DNA from: a virus
Direction: 5' to 3' (one strand)
Virus record (IMG/VR): IMGVR_UViG_3300042691_011232
Coordinates: 1 to 33,387 of that record
Length of the DNA stretch: 33,387 nucleotides
The position numbers were made by a program, and so were the translations under genes. Below are positions 16,242 to 23,144 of the stretch, piece by piece. Numbering within the stretch: the first letter of the stretch is position 1; every line of letters starts with the position of its first letter. The notes beneath the pieces were generated by a model that saw only the letters and a program-made list of their open reading frames with translations, was not told the DNA's origin and made no database searches.

Positions 16242-16492
16242 AAAAATTAGTATTAGTATTAGGAATAGCAACTTTATTTAGTTGCGAAAAGGAAGTATCA
16301 AAAGCATCTAAAACAACTTGTAATTGTCATCGTGAGTGGCAAAATCAACAATACCCTTATTATATAAATGGAGTTCAATATGGTAGTTATTGGTCACAAA
16401 CTTATTATGGTGAATCAAAACAAGATTTTTGTGCGAATGCTTATGATTGGACATTAAGAAATGGTTATAAAGAAAGATATGTTTGTGAATAA
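16238..16492 (+). CDS. Small secreted lipoprotein, possible superinfection exclusion factor
   Basis: 84 aa. A signal peptide with lipobox (MKKLVLVLGIATLFSC) predicts lipidation at Cys16. The mature part is Tyr/Trp/Gln-rich with five Cys in all and a CNC pair. Acidic residues soon after Cys16 (CEKE) faintly recall Bacteroidetes surface-export signals. Phage lipoproteins often block secondary infection; here that is inference from type and early operator-linked expression. Confidence 0.75.
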   Translation: MKKLVLVLGIATLFSCEKEVSKASKTTCNCHREWQNQQYPYYINGVQYGSYWSQTYYGESKQDFCANAYDWTLRNGYKERYVCE

Positions 16493-16495
16493 TAG

Positions 16496-16525
16496 TTGCC
16501 AATTAAAATAAAAAGGTTATATTTG
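16496..16525 (+). promoter_or_regulatory. Bacteroidetes-type promoter for the leader RNA
   Basis: TTG and TATATTTG are 19 bases apart. An AGGTTAT half-site like that of the operators overlaps the -7 box, but the left half-site is missing. The promoter lies just after the lipoprotein stop, and a structured leader follows. Confidence 0.78.
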
Positions 16526-16529
16526 TACT

Positions 16530-16624
16530 ATCGAAGCGTAGGAAACTCCGAAAACATTTATTAAACAACAGAAAAGCTGACTCAAAAAGGTATTCCTACG
16601 CACCTTTTGAAGTTGGCTTTTTCT
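16530..16624 (+). ncRNA. Structured leader / small RNA with self-complementary terminator loop
   Basis: No gene fits the 170 bases between 16492 and 16663. The predicted RNA has GCGTAGGAA (16536-16544) near its 5' end. Then comes a long hairpin: 16572-16582 pairs with 16611-16621 and 16585-16591 pairs with 16602-16608, around a 10-base loop. The loop holds TTCCTACGC (16593-16601), the exact complement of the 5' segment. The hairpin ends in TTTTT, so it is an intrinsic terminator. The loop pairing could act in cis as attenuator control or in trans as a kissing RNA. Ends are estimates. Confidence 0.7.
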
Positions 16625-16662
16625 ATTAAATTTTGTTTGTTTTTTTAAAACATTCACAAATT

Positions 16663-16875
16663 ATGGCAGTACAATTAAAGTTCTACGGAACAGAAGTAAC
16701 AAACACAAATGAACATTCTCTAGATGTTTTTGTAAATTCTCAACTTGAAATAACAGTTAGAATAAAAGATGAATCGGTTGAACACGATTATAACCAGCAA
16801 GTAGTTAGTTTAGATAAGCAAACCGCTATTAGATTAAGTCGTGAGTTAAGAAAACAAATCGCTTTATTAGACTAA
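16663..16875 (+). CDS. Small hypothetical protein before the replication genes
   Basis: 70 aa from the ATG after the leader. Beta-rich start (AVQLKFYGTEVTNTNEHSLD), then a helical end (KQTAIRLSRELRKQIALLD). Two bases separate it from the replication initiator. Likely an accessory protein of the replication operon; no family known. Confidence 0.6.
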   Translation: MAVQLKFYGTEVTNTNEHSLDVFVNSQLEITVRIKDESVEHDYNQQVVSLDKQTAIRLSRELRKQIALLD

Positions 16876-16877
16876 TT

Positions 16878-17591
16878 ATGAATATCGGTTGGGTAAAATT
16901 ACACCGACAATTTAAGGATTGGGAGTGGTATAATAAATCTGAAATGGTTCATTTATTTATTCATTGTTTGATTAAAGCCAACTTTAAAGATGGTTCATTC
17001 CAAGGTATTGAATGTAAAAAAGGATCGTTTATAACTTCTTTAAAACACCTATCTGATGAAACTAATATATCAATTCAGACAATTAGAACGTGTTTAAAAA
17101 AGTTACAATTAACAAAAGAAATTTACGTAAAATCAACAAACAAACTAACACAGATAACTATTTGTAATTATGATAGTTACCAACAAGAAAACGAAGACAC
17201 TAACAAACAACTAACAAACAATCAACAAACAACTAACAAACAACTAACAACAATAGAAGAATATAAAGAAAGTAAAGAAGAAAAAAAAAATATTAAAGAC
17301 CGCAAAACAAGTTTTGCTATTTCTTTAGAACCTTATCTAGAATTATACAATAGAGAGATGTTAAACAACTTTTATATGTATTGGACTGAACATGGTGAAA
17401 AGGATAAAAAGATGAGGTTTGAAAAGGAAAAATCTTTTGATGTAAAATTAAGATTATTGAATTGGAGTAAAAGAAGTGAAAGTTTTAAGCAAAAAGAATT
17501 TAAAAAAGAAGTTTTATTTGTAACTCCAGAGGGAATAGAAATTACTGATAAGTTAGTATTACACGTTTATCAACAAACAGGAAAGGTATGA
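16878..17591 (+). CDS. Replication initiation protein (winged-helix, DnaD/lambda O-like)
   Basis: 237 aa. The N-terminal 100 residues follow the pattern of phage replisome organisers: WVKLHRQFKDWEWY, FIHCLIKANF, KKGSFITSLKHLSDETNIS, then a recognition helix IQTIRTCLKKL and a wing ending ITICNYDSYQ. A low-complexity Thr/Asn/Gln/Lys linker (about 108-135) is encoded by 11-bp iteron-like repeats. The C-terminal 90 residues could contact the helicase encoded next, which overlaps by 4 bases. Lambda O has the same layout, with the origin inside the gene. Confidence 0.8.
   Translation: MNIGWVKLHRQFKDWEWYNKSEMVHLFIHCLIKANFKDGSFQGIECKKGSFITSLKHLSDETNISIQTIRTCLKKLQLTKEIYVKSTNKLTQITICNYDSYQQENEDTNKQLTNNQQTTNKQLTTIEEYKESKEEKKNIKDRKTSFAISLEPYLELYNREMLNNFYMYWTEHGEKDKKMRFEKEKSFDVKLRLLNWSKRSESFKQKEFKKEVLFVTPEGIEITDKLVLHVYQQTGKV
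17132..17300 (+). other. Candidate replication origin: 11-bp iterons followed by A-rich tract
   Basis: Five adjacent 11-base units fill 17199-17253: ACTAACAAACA, ACTAACAAACA, ATCAACAAACA, ACTAACAAACA and ACTAACAACAA. A further ATCAACAAACA lies at 17132. An A/G-rich, easily melted tract follows (17254-17300, including a 10-base A run). The 11-base period is one helical turn and is not a multiple of three, so codon repetition does not explain it. The arrangement of iterons in the initiator gene linker followed by an AT-rich tract mirrors the lambda origin. Confidence 0.65.
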
Positions 17592-18562
17592 TACTTAAAG
17601 ACGGACATTCAACACAAACTATTTTAGATTATAAAAATGGTTTAATACCTAGAGGGCTTGAATTAGGTATTCATTTTGATGAACATTTTGTTCATAAGCA
17701 TGGACAATTGAATTTTGCACTTGGACATGATAACGTTGGTAAAACTTATTTTATGGAGTGGTATTTTTTAGCTTTAGCAACAAATCATAATTTAACTTTT
17801 ACTTTGTTTATGGATGAAAACCCACCTTACAAAGTTTTAAGAGATATGCTTAAAATGTATTTAGCAAAGCCAATAGAAGAAATGAGTGAACTTGAAATAA
17901 AAAAAGGTTTAATTAAATTAGAGCATCATTTTAAGTTTGTAGACAATACAAAAAGATACACTCCAGAAGAACTTTTAAACGTATTTAATGAAACAAATAC
18001 AGATGTTTATTTAATTGATCCTTTTAATGCTTTAAAATCTTCAATGACTTACGCAGGTAATTACGATGTTTTAAATGAACTCAAAATGTTTTGTAAAAGG
18101 ACAGGAAAAACTATTTATATAAATGCACACCCATCAACAGCTGCAGGTCGTAAACAAGCTGTATATCCAAAAGGTCATAATTGGGAAGGTCATATAATGT
18201 TTCCTTTTAAAGATGATATTGAAGGTGGTAAACCTTTTTCTAACAAGGCTGATGATTTTATAATTATTCATCGTTTTAATGGACATGAAAATTTAAGATT
18301 TACAACACTAGTAGAAGTTAAAAAAATTAAAGATACTGATACAGGTGGAAGGCAAACTTTAAATGAACAGCCTATATTTTTTGATTATAACTATGGATTT
18401 GGTTTTAAATGCGGTGGTAAAGATGTTATTAAAAGACCTAAAGATATTCAAACAGATGCTTTTATACCAAAAGACGAACCTATAAAACCAGCAAACCTAA
18501 TGAATATAGGTAGGGAAGTAAACGAGTTTAAACCATTAACAGACGATCAATTACCATTCTAA
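17588..18562 (+). CDS. RecA-fold replicative helicase (DnaB/RepA-like)
   Basis: 324 aa. A Walker A variant GHDNVGKTYF (Lys52), Walker B TDVYLIDPFN at about 138-147, and a downstream IYINAHPSTAAGR segment fit a phage hexameric helicase or RecA-like ATPase. There is no DnaB N-terminal domain, so it is a short single-domain form. It overlaps the initiator gene by 4 bases. The last residues, TDDQLPF, resemble the acidic C-terminal tip of bacterial SSB. Confidence 0.8.
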   Translation: MILKDGHSTQTILDYKNGLIPRGLELGIHFDEHFVHKHGQLNFALGHDNVGKTYFMEWYFLALATNHNLTFTLFMDENPPYKVLRDMLKMYLAKPIEEMSELEIKKGLIKLEHHFKFVDNTKRYTPEELLNVFNETNTDVYLIDPFNALKSSMTYAGNYDVLNELKMFCKRTGKTIYINAHPSTAAGRKQAVYPKGHNWEGHIMFPFKDDIEGGKPFSNKADDFIIIHRFNGHENLRFTTLVEVKKIKDTDTGGRQTLNEQPIFFDYNYGFGFKCGGKDVIKRPKDIQTDAFIPKDEPIKPANLMNIGREVNEFKPLTDDQLPF

Positions 18563-18927
18563 TGAAAGAACTAGATTTAATACTAAGCCAGCAAAGGCTT
18601 TTAAAAAACATTATTAAGATTCAAAATTCAGTTCAAGATATAGAGCTAAAACATAAAGACCGTAAAGACTTAATCGATTCAATGAATAAAAGTATTGAAG
18701 AACTTACACTGGTCCTTAAAGATTTTAGGAATTTAGAGCAAAACTTTAAAACAGTGTCTCAGATGAACGATAAAGTTAACGAACGATATTATATACTAAA
18801 AAAAGAATATAATTCGTTAGAAGCAGTTAAAACATCAAATAATGACACTGAAAGTTATATCTTATCTTTAGAGAATGAGAATAGAGAACTTAAAAATAAA
18901 TTAGATATTTTAATAAAAGAATTATAA
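18562..18927 (+). CDS. Coiled-coil protein
   Basis: 121 aa, almost wholly helical with heptad-like Leu/Ile spacing (for example SLENENRELKNKLDILIKEL at the end). It starts on the last base of the helicase stop (TAATG). No catalytic motif. Position suggests a replication accessory protein, but function is unknown. Confidence 0.6.
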   Translation: MKELDLILSQQRLLKNIIKIQNSVQDIELKHKDRKDLIDSMNKSIEELTLVLKDFRNLEQNFKTVSQMNDKVNERYYILKKEYNSLEAVKTSNNDTESYILSLENENRELKNKLDILIKEL

Positions 18928-18929
18928 AA

Positions 18930-18961
18930 GTAACTTATATTAAAAAAATAAGTTATATTTG
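18930..18961 (+). promoter_or_regulatory. Early promoter with operator, copy 3
   Basis: GTAACTT, 13 bases, AAGTTAT. The right half overlaps the -7 box TATATTTG (18954-18961). No TTG is seen at the usual -33 distance, so this copy may be weaker or need activation. Spacing of the half-sites is the same as in the other copies. Confidence 0.78.
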
Positions 18962-18983
18962 TAGAAATTTAAAACTAAAAATT

Positions 18984-19271
18984 ATGATAACAAGTGAGAT
19001 TAAAGAGAATGTAATTTATTTACTTAGAAATTTTCCAGAAACAAAAGACTGTGACTTAAAATTAGTTGCTAGGTATTGGGATAAATTTGACGGGTATAAT
19101 ACTGCTGTTTACTTTGAAGATATCTATTATGGTCATGTAACCCACTTTGAAAGTATAAGACGAATGAGACAAAAATTGCAAATGGACAATGAAGAGTTAA
19201 GAGGGTTAAGGTATAAGACTAGAAAAAACAAGTTAGAGAAAGAGGTTCGTGAATTAATTAAAAATGATTAA
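18984..19271 (+). CDS. Small basic hypothetical protein
   Basis: 95 aa. The N-terminal half (LLRNFPETKDCDLKLVARYW) and the ESIRRMRQKLQ then ELRGLRYKTRKNK segment follow a pattern widespread in small proteins near phage replication genes, perhaps DNA-binding. It is the first gene behind operator-promoter copy 3 and overlaps the methyltransferase start by 8 bases. Confidence 0.6.
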   Translation: MITSEIKENVIYLLRNFPETKDCDLKLVARYWDKFDGYNTAVYFEDIYYGHVTHFESIRRMRQKLQMDNEELRGLRYKTRKNKLEKEVRELIKND

Positions 19272-19956
19272 AATGAAAGTATTAAATTTATACGCTTGTT
19301 TGGGTGGGAATAGATACAAGTGGGATGAGGTCGCAAAAGATGCAGGAATTGAAATAGAAGTAACTGCGGTTGAATTAGACCCTGAAGCAGCAAGATTATA
19401 CCAAGATAGATTTCCAAATGATAAAGTAATAGTTGCAGATGCACATCAATATTTATTAGATAATTATAAAGAGTTTGATTTCATTTGGAGTTCACCCCCT
19501 TGCCCGACACATAGTAGAGCAAGATATTGGAATAGTTCAAATTATGAAACAACAACACAAGCTGTTTATCCTGATTTGAAACTTTATGAAGAAATACTTT
19601 TTTTACAACATTATTATAAGCATGGTAAATTTGTTGTCGAGAATGTAATACCTTATTATGAGCCTTTAATTTTATCACAAAAAAGAGGTAGACATTTATA
19701 CTGGACTAATTTTAATTTACCAAACGAATGTAATGATAGAGGCTTTAAAATTTCACAAGAAAAAAATGAATTAGATTCTTTATGTAAGTTTCATGACTAT
19801 GATTTTAAACAATATAAAGGTGAGCAATCAGTAGTTAAAATGGCACGCAACTTAGTAGACTATGAAGCAGGAAGAACTATTTTTGAAACCGCTTTAGGCA
19901 TTATAAAAAAGAAAGACGAGAAGCAAATTTCAATATTTGATGAATTAAATGATTAA
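19264..19956 (+). CDS. DNA C5-cytosine methyltransferase
   Basis: 230 aa; an in-frame ATG 9 bases later (after the upstream stop) is an alternative start. Motif I is MKVLNLYACLGGNRYKW, motif IV is SSPPCPTHS with catalytic Cys80, and motif VI is GKFVVENVIPYY. It is compact, as phage C5 enzymes often are, and a target-recognition domain is hard to see. The C-terminus KQISIFDELND contains a QxSxFD-like beta-clamp-binding motif. It probably modifies phage DNA against host restriction. Confidence 0.82.
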   Translation: MIKMKVLNLYACLGGNRYKWDEVAKDAGIEIEVTAVELDPEAARLYQDRFPNDKVIVADAHQYLLDNYKEFDFIWSSPPCPTHSRARYWNSSNYETTTQAVYPDLKLYEEILFLQHYYKHGKFVVENVIPYYEPLILSQKRGRHLYWTNFNLPNECNDRGFKISQEKNELDSLCKFHDYDFKQYKGEQSVVKMARNLVDYEAGRTIFETALGIIKKKDEKQISIFDELND

Positions 19957-20149
19957 AAAAATACACATACTTTTTAGGCGTATAGACGAACTTTTTAACC
20001 TTCCTTATGGTACAAGTAAGGTAGCAATAAAAGAACGCTTACAAATAGAAAGTATAGGTAAATTAGAACATGAAGATTTAAGCTACTTATTGAGGTATGT
20101 AGATAATATTTTACTAGAAAATGGAATTGATATAGATGAACACAAATAG
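19949..20149 (+). CDS. Small hypothetical protein
   Basis: 66 aa. Basic start (MIKKIHILFRRIDELFNLPY), acidic end. Overlaps the methyltransferase by 8 bases and NinG by 14. Unrecognised; helical by appearance. Confidence 0.55.
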   Translation: MIKKIHILFRRIDELFNLPYGTSKVAIKERLQIESIGKLEHEDLSYLLRYVDNILLENGIDIDEHK

Positions 20150-20693
20150 AAACATAAAACAAAAGAAATGCCGCTACTGCGAAACTCTTTTTTATCCAAT
20201 TAGAACAACAGCTATTGTCTGTTCGTATGAATGCTCGATGTTATACACTAAGGAACTAAACGAAAAAAAGGGAAAAAAAGAGTGGAAGGAGCGAAAAGCT
20301 AAAATGAAATCTGATCTTATGACTCTTAGTGACTGGTTAAAGATTGCACAATCTCATTTTAACGAATACATAAGACTAAGAGATAAAGATCAGCTATGTA
20401 TTAGTTGTCAAAAACCACCATTGAAAAAAAATGCAGGTCACTTCTATAATTCAAACAATCATTATAACGTTAGATTTGACGAGCGAAATGTGAATTTACA
20501 ATGTGAACACTGCAATACTTTTTTAAGTGGATCATTGATTAATTATAGAGAAAACTTAATTAAGAAAATCGGAATTACCGATTTTAATAAACTATCTTTA
20601 ATAGCAAATGAAACTAGAAAGTTTACTATTTCAGAGGTTAAAGAGATAATCGAGACATACAAAGAGAAAATTAAAACATTAAAAAATTCTTAA
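20136..20693 (+). CDS. ninG: NinG/Rap-like recombination protein
   Basis: 185 aa. An N-terminal zinc finger (CRYCETLFYP ... CSYEC, about 12-35) is followed by the NinG core: MTLSDWLKIAQSHFNEYIRLRD, CISCQK, NAGHFYNSNNHYNVRFDERN, and LQCEHCNTFLSG. NinG (Rap) stimulates recombination in lambda and works as a structure-specific nuclease. Its place before the ERF and exonuclease genes fits a recombination module. Confidence 0.88.
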   Translation: MNTNRNIKQKKCRYCETLFYPIRTTAIVCSYECSMLYTKELNEKKGKKEWKERKAKMKSDLMTLSDWLKIAQSHFNEYIRLRDKDQLCISCQKPPLKKNAGHFYNSNNHYNVRFDERNVNLQCEHCNTFLSGSLINYRENLIKKIGITDFNKLSLIANETRKFTISEVKEIIETYKEKIKTLKNS

Positions 20694-20697
20694 AAAG

Positions 20698-20739
20698 ATA
20701 ACTTTTATTTGCGAGATAAGTTATTTATTATTATATTTG
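20698..20739 (+). promoter_or_regulatory. Early promoter with operator, copy 4
   Basis: ATAACTT, 13 bases, AAGTTAT is a perfect inverted repeat. TTG (20709-20711) and TATATTTG (20732-20739) are 20 bases apart. It drives the ERF/exonuclease genes and probably the long gene run after them. Confidence 0.87.
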
Positions 20740-20763
20740 AATATAATTTAAAAATAAAGAAAA

Positions 20764-21273
20764 ATGAAGATTTACCAAAAATTACTGAATGCTAAAAAAA
20801 ATATTGGCAAAGTAAAAAAGACGATGAAGAACGGACACTTCAAAAACACGTACGCAGACATTAATGCGTTATTGGAAGTTGTTGAGCCTGTTCTTTTAGA
20901 AAATGGTTTGTTATTGTTACAGCCTATCATTAATAACAAAGTCATCACTCAGATTATTGACGTTGAAACAGGTGAAAAGATTGAATCTATAATTGAATTA
21001 GATGGTAACCTTAACCCACAGCAAAGAGGCAGTCAAATAACTTACTACCGTAGGTATAGTTTACAAAGTGCTTTATCTTTGGAAGTAACGGATGACGATG
21101 GTAATACAGCAAGTCAAAATATTACTAAGGTTAAACCAGCACTAAATGACAAAGGTTTTTCACAAGCACTTGAAAGAATAATCAACGGAGAAGTTGAAAT
21201 AGTAAAAAAGCTGAAAGAAACTTTCACACTTACAGCACAACAAGAAGTAGAGTTAAACGAAGTATTAAAATAA
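20764..21273 (+). CDS. erf: ERF-family single-strand annealing recombinase
   Basis: 169 aa. ERF signatures are clear: KNTYADINALLEVVEPVLLE, then NGLLLLQPI, then QRGSQITYYRRYSLQSALSL and VTDDDGNTAS. Such proteins anneal complementary single strands during phage recombination and circularisation. It is paired with a PD-(D/E)XK exonuclease two genes on. The C-terminal 45 residues are helical and variable. Confidence 0.9.
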   Translation: MKIYQKLLNAKKNIGKVKKTMKNGHFKNTYADINALLEVVEPVLLENGLLLLQPIINNKVITQIIDVETGEKIESIIELDGNLNPQQRGSQITYYRRYSLQSALSLEVTDDDGNTASQNITKVKPALNDKGFSQALERIINGEVEIVKKLKETFTLTAQQEVELNEVLK

Positions 21274-21332
21274 TGGAATTAGATATAGATTATGAAAGAT
21301 ATGAATATGAATGGTACAACTATGGAAAATAG
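21273..21332 (+). CDS. Possible 19-aa mini-protein
   Basis: MELDIDYERYEYEWYNYGK, acidic and Tyr-rich. The ATG overlaps the ERF stop (TAATG) and the stop overlaps the next ATG, so it is coupled on both sides. It may instead be a translation-coupling spacer. Evidence is positional only. Confidence 0.3.
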   Translation: MELDIDYERYEYEWYNYGK

Positions 21333-21552
21333 CAAGATCAAAGAGATAAATCTATTAGCTTATAGATATCTAGAAGGATTAATGACAGGCGATTTAGGTA
21401 AATATGAATCAATCAACACGAAAGTAGTTATTTCGATAGTAGAAAGTATAATTGTAAACGCTGAATCTAATTATGCCTATCATGAAAAGATTGAGGATAT
21501 CAAAAGAAAATCAGCAGTAAGTGTAATTATTAATCAATTAAACAATTTATAA
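21322..21552 (+). CDS. Small hypothetical protein
   Basis: 76 aa from this ATG; an in-frame ATG at 21292 would add 10 Met/Asn-rich residues. Mostly helical (NLLAYRYLEGLMTGDLGKYE, then VVISIVESIIVNAESNYAY). Sits between ERF and exonuclease. Unknown function. Confidence 0.6.
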   Translation: MENSKIKEINLLAYRYLEGLMTGDLGKYESINTKVVISIVESIIVNAESNYAYHEKIEDIKRKSAVSVIINQLNNL

Positions 21553-21553
21553 A

Positions 21554-22183
21554 ATGAAAATCAGATGCTCAAGTTTGCCTAAGATAATGACAAACCCTCG
21601 TACAAAAAGCGAGGTGTTGTCTGAAACTGCAAAGTCAGAAATAATAAAGATAGCAAAAGAGGACTTTTACGGGTATAGCTCACAAATGACAAACAAATAT
21701 GTCGAAAAGGGAATAGAAGTAGAAGATAAGTCAATAGAGCTATTAAATGCGGTTAAATTAGCAAACTACAAAAAGAATACTACAAGACTAGAAAATGATT
21801 TTCTAACTGGTGAAGCAGATATAAACGATGAGGTAAACGATGAGATAATAGATATCAAATCTAGCTGGTCCTTAGAAACATTCCCTGCTTTACCAAGTGA
21901 TATAAACATCAAAGACTACGAAATGCAGTTAAGAGGTTACATGATGTTATATGGTCGAAGTAAAGCAAGTGTGTGCTATTGTATCGTTGACACACCTGAT
22001 GAGCTTTGTAAATATGAAAATCAAACCTTACACAAAGTAGATCATATAGATCCTTTCGCACGAGTAACTATGTTATCAATTGAAAGAGATTTAGAGATTG
22101 AAAAGCAAATAGAGGATAGATGCAAGGTAGCAATTGAGTTCTATTATGATTATATTAGAGAACTAGCAAACAAAAACGTGTAG
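21554..22183 (+). CDS. PD-(D/E)XK exonuclease (lambda exo / YqaJ-like)
   Basis: 209 aa. The catalytic layout is visible: KGIEVEDKSIELL (about 52-64), then FLTGEADI with Asp89, then IIDIKSSW with Asp100 and Lys102, then a KDYEMQLRGYMMLYG helix that carries the usual Gln-containing motif. It is the 5'-3' exonuclease partner of the ERF annealing protein. Confidence 0.82.
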   Translation: MKIRCSSLPKIMTNPRTKSEVLSETAKSEIIKIAKEDFYGYSSQMTNKYVEKGIEVEDKSIELLNAVKLANYKKNTTRLENDFLTGEADINDEVNDEIIDIKSSWSLETFPALPSDINIKDYEMQLRGYMMLYGRSKASVCYCIVDTPDELCKYENQTLHKVDHIDPFARVTMLSIERDLEIEKQIEDRCKVAIEFYYDYIRELANKNV

Positions 22184-22185
22184 AT

Positions 22186-22350
22186 ATGACAGCAGTAGAA
22201 TGGTTGCTAAAGATATTAGAAGCTCAAAAAGAAGATGCTTTTAATTATGACGAATGGTTAATAACGTTTAATCATGCTCTAGAAATGGAAAAGGAGCAAT
22301 TTGAAAAACTAAAAGATTTTGAAACATGGAAAGAATGGAAAGATTTATAA
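22186..22350 (+). CDS. Small acidic hypothetical protein
   Basis: 54 aa (starts MTAVEWLLKILEAQKEDAFN, ends with Trp-rich ETWKEWKDL). It begins two bases after the exonuclease stop and fills the gap to the RlpA-like gene, which it overlaps by 25 bases. Unrecognised. Confidence 0.55.
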   Translation: MTAVEWLLKILEAQKEDAFNYDEWLITFNHALEMEKEQFEKLKDFETWKEWKDL

Positions 22351-22667
22351 TAATAGCAATGTGTTTCTTTTGTCTAACTTCATTCTACGAAGCTACTTAC
22401 TATGGTGGTAGCTTTCATGGAAACTATACTAAAAGCGGTGAAATATTTGACAAAAATAAATTAACAGCTGCCTCAAATAAATTACCTTTGGGAGCTTTAA
22501 TTAAGGTGACTAACAAAGATAACGGTAAAAGTGTAGTGGTTAAGATCAACGACACAGGTGCAATGCCAAATCATGTAATAGATCTAAGTGAGAAAGCATT
22601 TAAAAAGATAGCTGATTTGAAAACAGGCAGAATTAAAGTAAAAGTAAACATAATAAAATGGAAGTAA
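22326..22667 (+). CDS. Secreted RlpA-like double-psi beta-barrel protein
   Basis: 113 aa. A signal peptide or anchor (RFIIIAMCFFCLTSF) precedes an RlpA-type domain: ATYYGGSFHGNYTKSGEIFD, then LTAASNKLPLGALIKVTNK, then VVVKINDTGA and HVIDLSEKAFKKI. The Glu of SGE and the Asp of INDTG align with the residues reported as catalytic in RlpA lytic transglycosylases, though the usual TAAH His is Ser here. It should act on peptidoglycan in the periplasm. It lies in the early region, far from the endolysin. A second ATG, 9 bases on, is equally plausible. Confidence 0.78.
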   Translation: MERMERFIIIAMCFFCLTSFYEATYYGGSFHGNYTKSGEIFDKNKLTAASNKLPLGALIKVTNKDNGKSVVVKINDTGAMPNHVIDLSEKAFKKIADLKTGRIKVKVNIIKWK

Positions 22668-23056
22668 TAGACAGAGAACATTATACATTACTATTATCTG
22701 AATGCCCTTGTGAGATATTCGAGTATTACAAAGTAAATAGTATGCATGGGTTAAACTATGAAGATTGCTTAAAACACCTAAACAACAAAGATCAAGCATA
22801 CATTTGGGGATGGGCCAACTATGTACCTAACGATGATCTTTACTACAAATTTGGTTGCGATAGGTTTGTATTTATTAACTTAACAAGATGCAAAAAAGAC
22901 TTTGATACATATGGAGGTGTATTTCATGAGATGATGCACCAAGCGTTAGAACTATACAACTACAATATGATATTTGAAGAAGAGTTAATAACATGGGCAG
23001 AAAATGAGACAAAGGAAGTTTTTAAAATAATAAACGAGTATTTATGGAAAGATTGA
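22658..23056 (+). CDS. Zinc metallopeptidase-like protein (HEMMH)
   Basis: 132 aa. FHEMMHQALELYNY at about 89-102 holds an HExxH zinc motif, and the Glu-rich EEELITWAENE segment about 15 residues on could supply the third ligand. No signal peptide. The N-terminal part contains WGWANYVPNDD. It overlaps the RlpA-like gene by 10 bases and a mini membrane protein by 13. Substrate unknown. Confidence 0.65.
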   Translation: MEVIDREHYTLLLSECPCEIFEYYKVNSMHGLNYEDCLKHLNNKDQAYIWGWANYVPNDDLYYKFGCDRFVFINLTRCKKDFDTYGGVFHEMMHQALELYNYNMIFEEELITWAENETKEVFKIINEYLWKD

Positions 23057-23142
23057 TAATGATATTTATCTATTTAGGTATACCTTTAATCACAGCTTAT
23101 TTATGGTATATATTAATACATTTTATAATTAAATTTTGGTAA
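23044..23142 (+). CDS. 32-aa single-span membrane peptide
   Basis: Nearly the whole peptide is one hydrophobic helix (LIMIFIYLGIPLITAYLWYI) with few charges. It overlaps the metallopeptidase stop by 13 bases and ends 2 bases before the MazG-like gene. The tight fit and hydrophobicity support a real mini-protein, but its small size limits confidence. Confidence 0.5.
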   Translation: MERLIMIFIYLGIPLITAYLWYILIHFIIKFW

Positions 23143-23144
23143 AC

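Noticed and set aside
16536-16621. A fully formed H-type pseudoknot combining the 9-bp 5'/loop pairing with the long terminator stem
   Set aside because: The link between the loop pairing and the 3' arm is zero bases, too short to span a 9-bp helix. The two pairings are more likely alternatives, partial, or between two RNA molecules.
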